In this document: positions 59,014-64,000 of the stretch, piece after piece
Layout of the letters: every line of letters begins with the position of its first letter
Numbering within the stretch: the first letter of the stretch is position 1
Origin: an uncultured Acidobacteriota bacterium
Lineage (GTDB): Bacteria; Acidobacteriota; Blastocatellia; Pyrinomonadales; Pyrinomonadaceae
Length of the DNA: 64,000 bases
Direction: 5' to 3'
Assembly (NCBI GenBank): GCA_902826795.1
Contig: CADEGD010000021.1
Coordinates: forward strand, 1-64,000
The notes under the pieces: model-generated
What the model saw: only the letters and a program-made list of their open reading frames with translations
Databases searched by the model: none
Told to the model about the DNA's origin: nothing
Made by a program: the position numbers and the translations under genes

Positions 59014-60210
59014 TTAATTCGCGGATGCAAATTTTCGAGCCAAAACTAGGCTTATCGAGCCTAGGATGCTTGGCCGGTCACCTAGTGAAGAGTGCACTAT
59101 TTCAGCCATTTTTACTTCCTGCCTAATGCTTCGCTGACCCGCCTCTTGAATCTCATCTTTTATAAGGTCCCAGGCTTTTGTGATACTTCCGCTGATAACT
59201 ATTGCCTGCGGACTAAAGCCGATCAATAAATTGGAAATACCAATACCTAAATACTTTGCATTTAGCTTTAGCTGGTCAATGGCCCGTTGTTCGCCATTGT
59301 TCGCAAGGCCGATCAGATGCTCGATCGTCATTGAAGATTGAACCGTGCCGCTGCAATTCGAATGCTGATAGCGATATAACATGGCTTTCTCGGATGCATG
59401 AGCCTCCCAACAATCACGTCGGCCGCACGAGCAATCGACCGGAGCATCGGCCCCGACGAACATATGACCGAACTCGCCCGCGGCGCCATCCTCGCCGCGG
59501 TAAACCTGTCCGTCGATGATGATTCCCGTTCCAATACCCTCGGCCACGAAAACCATTATGAAGTTTCGGGTGCGCTTGATCTCGTCATTCCCAAACCAAA
59601 GCTCGGCCAGCGCCACCGCATTTGCGTCGTTCTCGATAACTACGCGAGCTCCTGTCTGTTCTGTGATCTGACGGCCGATGTCCAGATTCGACCACTGGAA
59701 ATATGGAACGTAAAGGATCTCGCCGCTTGTCTGATCGGCAATTCCGGGAATACTAATACCGACCTCGAGGTCTGCGTCAGGATAAGCCTCGACGTACTTT
59801 TTGACCTTACCGAGAATCTGCGTATCCATGTATCGGATGTCGGAAGAAGTCGGGAATTCGTCCCTCTCGAGCAGGCTTCCGGCCAGATCCGCGAGCACAA
59901 CCGTGGTTACGCTCGGCGTAACATCGACGCCAATGGCCACAGGCCTTCCTGTTCTGAGCTTTAGAAGCGTTGGCTTCCTGCCGCCTGTCGAGTCTCCGCT
60001 TCCCGTCTCTTCGATCAACCCCTCAGCCTGCAGATCGTCGACGATCGCGGAAACGGTCGAACGCTGCAATGAGGTCTCCCGTGCGATCTCGGCTCGCGAA
60101 ATAGGCGAGCGGGCCCTTACGTAGTTCAACACTATCTGCTTATTGATATCCCGGATGGTGCTGTGCCGGGCGACCTGCTTTTCGACCTTGTGCAGATAGA
60201 TTTTCTTCAT
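59014..60210 (-). CDS. ROK-family transcriptional repressor
   Basis: A 398-residue regulator of the NagC/Mlc/XylR type. HTH at about residues 33-80 ('SPISRAEIARETSLQRSTVS', 'AIVDDLQAEGLIEE'), followed by the ROK sugar-binding fold: 'AIGVDVTPSVTTVVLADLAG', 'ISIPGIADQTSGEILYVPYF', 'IENDANAVALAELWFG', 'GAAGEFGHMFVGADAPVDCS' and the zinc loop 'CSCGRRDCWEAHASE'. The zinc ligands are complete; the kinase Asp is less important in repressors. Located next to the starch operon and carrying its own operator, it probably senses glucose or a glucan breakdown product and represses both promoters. Confidence 0.93.
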   Translation of the reverse strand: MKKIYLHKVEKQVARHSTIRDINKQIVLNYVRARSPISRAEIARETSLQRSTVSAIVDDLQAEGLIEETGSGDSTGGRKPTLLKLRTGRPVAIGVDVTPSVTTVVLADLAGSLLERDEFPTSSDIRYMDTQILGKVKKYVEAYPDADLEVGISIPGIADQTSGEILYVPYFQWSNLDIGRQITEQTGARVVIENDANAVALAELWFGNDEIKRTRNFIMVFVAEGIGTGIIIDGQVYRGEDGAAGEFGHMFVGADAPVDCSCGRRDCWEAHASEKAMLYRYQHSNCSGTVQSSMTIEHLIGLANNGEQRAIDQLKLNAKYLGIGISNLLIGFSPQAIVISGSITKAWDLIKDEIQEAGQRSIRQEVKMAEIVHSSLGDRPSILGSISLVLARKFASAN

Positions 60211-60233
60211 GAAACTTCGGGATCGATCCTTAC

Positions 60234-60285
60234 TTTGTTATGGAAACAAACAAAGCAATCATATACCTTTCAAGCTAAACGTCAA
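60234..60285 (-). promoter_or_regulatory. Promoter and ROK operator of the ROK gene
   Basis: On the minus strand: TTGACG (60285-60280), 16-nt spacer, TATGAT (60263-60258, 5 of 6), then TTTGTT-ATGGA-AACAAA (60234-60250). On the plus strand GGAAACAAACAAAG is shared exactly with the receptor site. Same position relative to -10 as at 58937, so autorepression is expected. Confidence 0.7.
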
Positions 60286-60323
60286 GAACGAGCTGGCGAA
60301 GCAGGATTCTTACAAGAATTTAC

Positions 60324-60355
60324 TTGACTCTGTAGTCTACTCTATACTTCATAGT
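60324..60355 (+). promoter_or_regulatory. MerR-type promoter with 20-nt spacer
   Basis: TTGACT (60324-60329), 20-nt spacer, CATAGT (60350-60355), 18 nt before the MerR start. A 19-20-nt spacer is the mark of promoters untwisted by MerR-family activators; a GTAG-T-CTAC dyad lies inside it. Confidence 0.55.
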
Positions 60356-60373
60356 AAGTCTTGGGAGAAAACG

Positions 60374-60823
60374 ATGGTTGAAAGTTACAAGATCGGCGAG
60401 GTTGCGAAGCAAACGGGAGTCGGGATAGAGACGTTGCGATTCTACGAGAAAAGCGGACTGCTCGATCGGCCGTCGCGTACGGCAAGTGGCTATCGTGTCT
60501 ATGACGCGTCGATCGTAGATCGACTAGCGTTTATAAAGAAGGCGCAAGTGCTAGGGTTCACGCTTGACGAGATCCGCGAACTTATCGCTCACAAGCGGGC
60601 TGGCGAGAGCCCTTGCAAGCACGTGCGGGCGAAGGTGAAGTCCAGACTTGTTGAACTCGACGAACGCATCAGGCAGATGTCGCTCTATCGCGAAGAGCTT
60701 GCGGCAGAGCTAAAGCAGTGGGAGAAGAAACGCGAGGTAGCAGGACACGTTTGCGGCTTGATCGAGAGTTCGCACATAAAGCATCCTGCCGCAATGGTGG
60801 GCAAATTCGGTAAGAAGCAATGA
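60374..60823 (+). CDS. MerR-family metal-responsive regulator
   Basis: A 149-residue activator. The winged HTH at residues 5-70 has 'YKIGEVAKQTGVGIETLRFY' and 'YRVYDASIVDRLAFIKKAQV', then a coiled-coil dimerisation helix. Cys at 'ESPCKHVRAKV' (about 78) and at 'GHVCGLIESSH' (about 134) with nearby His are candidate metal ligands, resembling ZntR/CadR more than CueR. The start at 60374 is chosen because GGGAG precedes it and the N-terminus fits the family. First gene of a copper operon, so it probably activates the promoter at 60324, its own, in response to copper or a related metal. Confidence 0.92.
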   Translation: MVESYKIGEVAKQTGVGIETLRFYEKSGLLDRPSRTASGYRVYDASIVDRLAFIKKAQVLGFTLDEIRELIAHKRAGESPCKHVRAKVKSRLVELDERIRQMSLYREELAAELKQWEKKREVAGHVCGLIESSHIKHPAAMVGKFGKKQ

Positions 60824-61029
60824 ATAAAGTACAGACAACAGTGACGGCGCCAGAGATCGTGTGCGGCGGATGTGCGAACGCGATCAGGAAGGCGTTCGGC
60901 AGAGTGGATGGAGTTTTAGGCGTCGAGGTCGAAGTGGAGACGAAGCAGGTTAGCGTCGAACACGAAGAGTCGATCACTCGCGAGGACATCGCCAAAGTCT
61001 TGGACGACGCGGGATTTTCGGCTAGCTGA
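60820..61029 (+). CDS. CopZ-like HMA-domain copper chaperone
   Basis: A 69-residue ferredoxin-like heavy-metal-associated protein. The metal site is '[15 protein letters not shown]' (Cys-Gly-Gly-Cys) instead of the common MxCxxC; Val replaces the Met usually found two residues before the first Cys. '[20 protein letters not shown]' and '[12 protein letters not shown]' complete the fold. It starts within the last 4 nt of the MerR gene (ATGA) and delivers Cu(I) to the following P-type ATPase. Confidence 0.92.
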   Translation: MNKVQTTVTAPEIVCGGCANAIRKAFGRVDGVLGVEVEVETKQVSVEHEESITREDIAKVLDDAGFSAS

Positions 61030-61033
61030 GAAA

Positions 61034-63310
61034 ATGGATACGGCTGTGACAAAAGTAGAACGGATCGATATGCCGATCACAGGCATGACGTGTGCGGCAT
61101 GTGCGAATCGCATCGAGCGTATTTTAGCTAAGCAGCTCGGCGTCAAGGATGCGTCGGTTAATTTTGCGACCGAGCGTGCGACCGTCAGCTTCGATCCGCA
61201 GGCGACGAACATCGTATCGCTGGTCGAAACGGTAAGAGGTGCGGGCTACGACGCGCATCCGCAGATCTCAGACGACGGGGAGGACCCGCTAGAGAAAGCT
61301 CACGCCGCGGAATATCGGTCGGCGAAGCGAAAGTTCATCGTCGCCGCGGTTTTGTCTTTCCCTGTTCTGGTCATCGCGATGTCGCACGGATCGATACCGT
61401 GGCTGAACTTCGGCGGTGTGAATTGGCTGCAATTGGTGATGACGACTCCTGTCGTGTTGTACTCCGGCAGACAGTTTTACTCCGGAGCTTGGGCAGCGTT
61501 CAAACATCGAGCGGCGGACATGAACACGCTGATCGCGGTCGGCACCGGAACGGCGTATGTGTATTCGGTCCTCGCGACAGCATTTCCGTCGTGGTTTGTG
61601 ACGGCGGAACATAGCGCTCACTCGATGGACGTTCCAGTGTATTTCGAAGCCGCCGCCGTGATCATAGCGTTGATCTTGCTAGGGAATCTGCTTGAGTCGC
61701 GAGCGAAGGGCCGCACTGGAGAGGCGATTCGCAAACTCATCGGACTCCAACCGAAGACGGCGACGGTTATCCGCGAAGGTGTCGAGATCGAAATTGCGAC
61801 TGATGCTGTATCGAAGGGCGATACCGTGGTCGTGCGGCCGGGCGAGCAGATCGCCGTCGACGGCATCGTTACGGAAGGTTCGTCCGCGATCGACGAATCT
61901 ATGTTGACGGGCGAGAGTATTCCGGTTGAGAAACGTGTCGGTCACGAAGTGTTCGCGGCGACGATTAACAAAACCGGTGCGTTTCAGTTTCGAGCAACGA
62001 AGGTGGGCAAGGATACTGCTTTGCAGCAGATCGTCCAGCTCGTTCGTAACGCGCAAGGCTCGAAACCGCCGATCGCAAAGCTCGCGGATAAGATCAGCGG
62101 CATCTTTACACCCGTCGTAATATCGGTCGCCATCGCGACGTTCGTCGTCTGGTTCGTCGCCGCATCGCCGGAAGTCCGCTTCACAATGGCGCTGGTGAAT
62201 TTCGTGTCGGTGTTGATCATTGCCTGTCCATGTGCGTTGGGACTCGCAACGCCGACGGCGATCATGGTCGGGACGGGCAAAGGCGCTGAGCTGGGAATTC
62301 TTATCAAAGGCGGCGACAGTTTAGAGACAGCGCATAAATTAGACACGGTCGTGCTCGATAAGACCGGTACGATCACGAAAGGCGAGCCGAGTCTGACTGA
62401 CGTGATCGCGTTCGACGGCTTTGAGGAAAACGAATTTCTGCGGCTGATCGCGTCGGCTGAGAGATCGAGCGAGCATCCGCTGGCGTCGGCGATCGTAGGA
62501 GGTGCGAGGGAACGCGGGATCGAACTGTTGCGCGCGGAGACCTTCAACGCAGTAGAAGGCCGGGGCGTGAAAGCAACAGTAGACGGACGCGAGATCTTGC
62601 TCGGTAACGATCGACTGATGCTCGAGTCGCGAGTGCCCGATTTGTCGAGTACTTCCGATTTAGTTGTGAGGCTCGCGACCGAAGGCAAGACAGCGATGAT
62701 CGCGGCGATCGACGGAAAGCTCGCCGGGATAGTCGCGGTGGCCGATACGGTCAAGGACGAATCGAAGACGGCAATCGCCGAGTTGCGCGGAATGGGGCTT
62801 ACGGTCGTGATGATGACGGGCGACAATCAGCGGACGGCGGATGCGGTCGCAAAGGAAGTTGGAGTAGACCGAGTGATAGCGGAGGTTCTGCCCGAAGGAA
62901 AATCGAGCGAGATCAAGCGGCTGCAAAGTGAAGGCAGAATCGTTGCAATGGTTGGTGACGGCATCAACGATGCCCCGGCGCTCGCTCAAGCCGATGTTGG
63001 AATCGCGATAGGTACTGGCACCGACGTTGCGATCGAGTCTAGCGACATCACGCTGATCCGCGGAGACCTTCGCGGCGTCGCGACGGCGATCGGGTTATCT
63101 AAAGCGACGATCAAAACCGTGAAGCAAAATCTGTTTTGGGCGTTCATCTATAACGTCATCGGAATTCCGGTCGCGGCCGGCGTGCTTTATCCGATCTTTG
63201 GCTGGCTGCTGTCGCCGGTTATCGCAAGCGCGGCAATGAGCCTGTCGAGCGTATCGGTTGTCACGAACAGCTTGCGGCTGCGCAGGTTTGAAGATGGAAG
63301 GAGGGCGTGA
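61034..63310 (+). CDS. copA: Copper-exporting P1B-type ATPase
   Basis: A 758-residue inner-membrane ATPase that exports Cu(I). N-terminal HMA domain with '[14 protein letters not shown]' (Cys20, Cys23), then eight transmembrane helices. The CPC motif is Cys398-Pro-Cys400 ('[14 protein letters not shown]'), the phosphorylated residue Asp442 (DKTGTIT), the P1B His in '[10 protein letters not shown]', and the hinge '[19 protein letters not shown]'. 'FIYNVIG' (helix 7) and '[14 protein letters not shown]' (helix 8) are the determinants of Cu+ specificity (YN and MSxSS). Its stop overlaps the start of the cupredoxin gene. Confidence 0.97.
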   Translation: MDTAVTKVERIDMPITGMTCAACANRIERILAKQLGVKDASVNFATERATVSFDPQATNIVSLVETVRGAGYDAHPQISDDGEDPLEKAHAAEYRSAKRKFIVAAVLSFPVLVIAMSHGSIPWLNFGGVNWLQLVMTTPVVLYSGRQFYSGAWAAFKHRAADMNTLIAVGTGTAYVYSVLATAFPSWFVTAEHSAHSMDVPVYFEAAAVIIALILLGNLLESRAKGRTGEAIRKLIGLQPKTATVIREGVEIEIATDAVSKGDTVVVRPGEQIAVDGIVTEGSSAIDESMLTGESIPVEKRVGHEVFAATINKTGAFQFRATKVGKDTALQQIVQLVRNAQGSKPPIAKLADKISGIFTPVVISVAIATFVVWFVAASPEVRFTMALVNFVSVLIIACPCALGLATPTAIMVGTGKGAELGILIKGGDSLETAHKLDTVVLDKTGTITKGEPSLTDVIAFDGFEENEFLRLIASAERSSEHPLASAIVGGARERGIELLRAETFNAVEGRGVKATVDGREILLGNDRLMLESRVPDLSSTSDLVVRLATEGKTAMIAAIDGKLAGIVAVADTVKDESKTAIAELRGMGLTVVMMTGDNQRTADAVAKEVGVDRVIAEVLPEGKSSEIKRLQSEGRIVAMVGDGINDAPALAQADVGIAIGTGTDVAIESSDITLIRGDLRGVATAIGLSKATIKTVKQNLFWAFIYNVIGIPVAAGVLYPIFGWLLSPVIASAAMSLSSVSVVTNSLRLRRFEDGRRA

Positions 63311-63687
63311 TGGATTCGGCAGAGATCTTTGTAGTAGTCGGCGGCGTTACGCTGATCGCTCTGGTGCTTTGGTATTTTTTCGGCGAGCGTGCGTCGGTTT
63401 CGGCAGAGATGAATGAAACCGGTATTCAAGAGATCGACATTACAGTCAAGAGCGGCTACTCGCCGGATGTTATCGTTGTAAGATCTGGAGTGCCGGTGAG
63501 GCTTAATTTCTATCGAGACGAAACATCATCCTGCAGCGAACAAGTGATCCTTAGCGACTTCGGCATTGCCCGTGACCTGCCTGCGTTCAAGACGACCGCA
63601 GTCGAGTTTACGCCGAATAAGCCAGGCGAATTTCCGTTCACCTGCGGGATGAATATGCTTCATGGGAAGTTGGTTGTGACGCGATGA
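63310..63687 (+). CDS. Membrane-anchored cupredoxin-domain protein
   Basis: A 125-residue protein with an N-terminal transmembrane helix (IFVVVGGVTLIALVLWYFF) and a periplasmic cupredoxin fold. Likely copper ligands are Cys in 'ETSSCSEQVIL' and the C-terminal 'FTCGMNMLHGKLVV', which supplies a second Cys, two Met and a His. This is a different set from the His2-Cys-Met of blue-copper proteins, so Cu(I) binding rather than electron transfer is plausible. The ATG at 63310 overlaps the ATPase stop (ATGA; an adjacent GTG at 63307 is in frame). It probably accepts Cu(I) exported by CopA. Confidence 0.9.
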   Translation: MDSAEIFVVVGGVTLIALVLWYFFGERASVSAEMNETGIQEIDITVKSGYSPDVIVVRSGVPVRLNFYRDETSSCSEQVILSDFGIARDLPAFKTTAVEFTPNKPGEFPFTCGMNMLHGKLVVTR

Positions 63688-63692
63688 CGAGT

Positions 63693-63777
63693 CTGAGATA
63701 ACGCAGAGACCGCAAGAGACCGCAGAGGTCGCAGGGTAAGAAAATTCTTTCAGCGTCCCCTCCGCTCTCCGCATTTA
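63693..63777. repeat. CGCAGAGACC microrepeat, imperfect inverted pair
   Basis: Units CGCAGAGAC, CGCAAGAGAC, CGCAGAGGT, CGCAGGG follow the cupredoxin stop. An imperfect inverted arm (GCGTCCCCTCCGCTCTCCGC) lies 30 nt further. Fills the gap to the convergent gene at 63788. Confidence 0.55.
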
Positions 63778-63787
63778 AGATGCTCTG

Positions 63788-64000
63788 CTATTTCCCGCAA
63801 GGTTTCATCGCCGAGGGTTCGAAGCGGTCAACGTATACACGGGCATAGGTTGAAACGTTGACTCGGATCTTGTTAAAGACGAAGCAGTAGTAGTCTTCTT
63901 CTTTGATCCGCTCGCCGAGATATTTCATCGCCGTGACCTCGCTCCAATATTCACGGCTTTCCCAGATCTCGATCGGTGTGCCGCCGATCGCTTCAGCGAG
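63788..64000 (-). CDS. C-terminal part of an unidentified protein
   Basis: Only the last 70 residues are inside the window. The frame is open from the edge and ends in 'EPSAMKPCGK' then a stop. The visible part ('EAIGGTPIEIWESREYWSEV', 'EEDYYCFVFNKIRVNVSTYA', 'RVYVDRFEPSAMKPCGK') has no motif that I can assign. The codon use is like that of neighbouring genes and the gene is convergent with the copper operon. Confidence 0.6.
   Translation of the reverse strand, partial: LAEAIGGTPIEIWESREYWSEVTAMKYLGERIKEEDYYCFVFNKIRVNVSTYARVYVDRFEPSAMKPCGK

Overview
The window looks like a chromosomal segment of an uncultured Acidobacteriota bacterium, probably Blastocatellia/Pyrinomonadaceae-like. This placement is an inference from gene content, not a database result. 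The supporting features are an Oar-type TonB-dependent receptor with an N-terminal carboxypeptidase-regulatory domain, a Ser/Thr kinase fused to a PD40/TolB-like propeller, an ECF sigma factor followed by a zf-HC2 anti-sigma-like protein, many secreted peptidases and cyclophilins, and moderately GC-rich DNA. I see no rRNA, tRNA, CRISPR array, prophage or classical insertion sequence.

Layout. 1-7.7 kb: end of an M28 peptidase, a PQQ-type propeller protein, a small exported protein, and a sigma factor / zf-HC2 / lipoprotein operon. 7.7-12.7 kb: a REP-RAYT island (DUF4112 gene, REP-associated transposase, HEAT-cyclophilin fusion, GNAT gene, AbrB-PIN toxin-antitoxin pair) with about eight copies of one palindromic repeat pressed against stop and start codons. 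12.8-19.1 kb: OsmC, a glycine-zipper protein, an M28 peptidase, DinB. 19.4-21.3 kb: an alanyl-tRNA synthetase that lacks its whole catalytic domain. 21.5-36 kb: kinase, cysteine-desulfurase-like enzyme, Lrp + EamA exporter, M1 peptidase, cyclophilin, two more PIN toxin-antitoxin modules, radical SAM protein, acyl-CoA dehydrogenase. 35.8-43.5 kb: a tightly packed minus-strand group with prolyl oligopeptidase, cupins, a probable aspzincin peptidase and a Tat-exported class V aminotransferase.

43.6-60.3 kb is a starch/maltodextrin utilisation locus, all on the minus strand: ROK repressor, TonB-dependent receptor, two SusA-like GH13 enzymes flanking MalQ (GH77), an MFS sugar transporter with a one-base frameshift, a third GH13, a lipoprotein, GH15 glucoamylase, and a terminator. 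Near-identical palindromes next to the ROK and receptor promoters suggest that the ROK protein represses itself and the operon. The proposed flow is: the receptor takes up dextrins, periplasmic GH13/GH15 enzymes cut them, the MFS protein imports the products and cytosolic MalQ remodels them. 60.3-63.7 kb is a copper operon: MerR, CopZ-like chaperone, CopA ATPase, membrane-anchored cupredoxin.

The most unusual feature of the window is its intergenic DNA. Several families of inverted or quasi-tandem repeats fill many gaps, begin within a few bases of start or stop codons, and in at least three genes have become part of the reading frame. Six genes also carry a -10 promoter element 6-9 nt before their ATG, suggesting leaderless transcripts.
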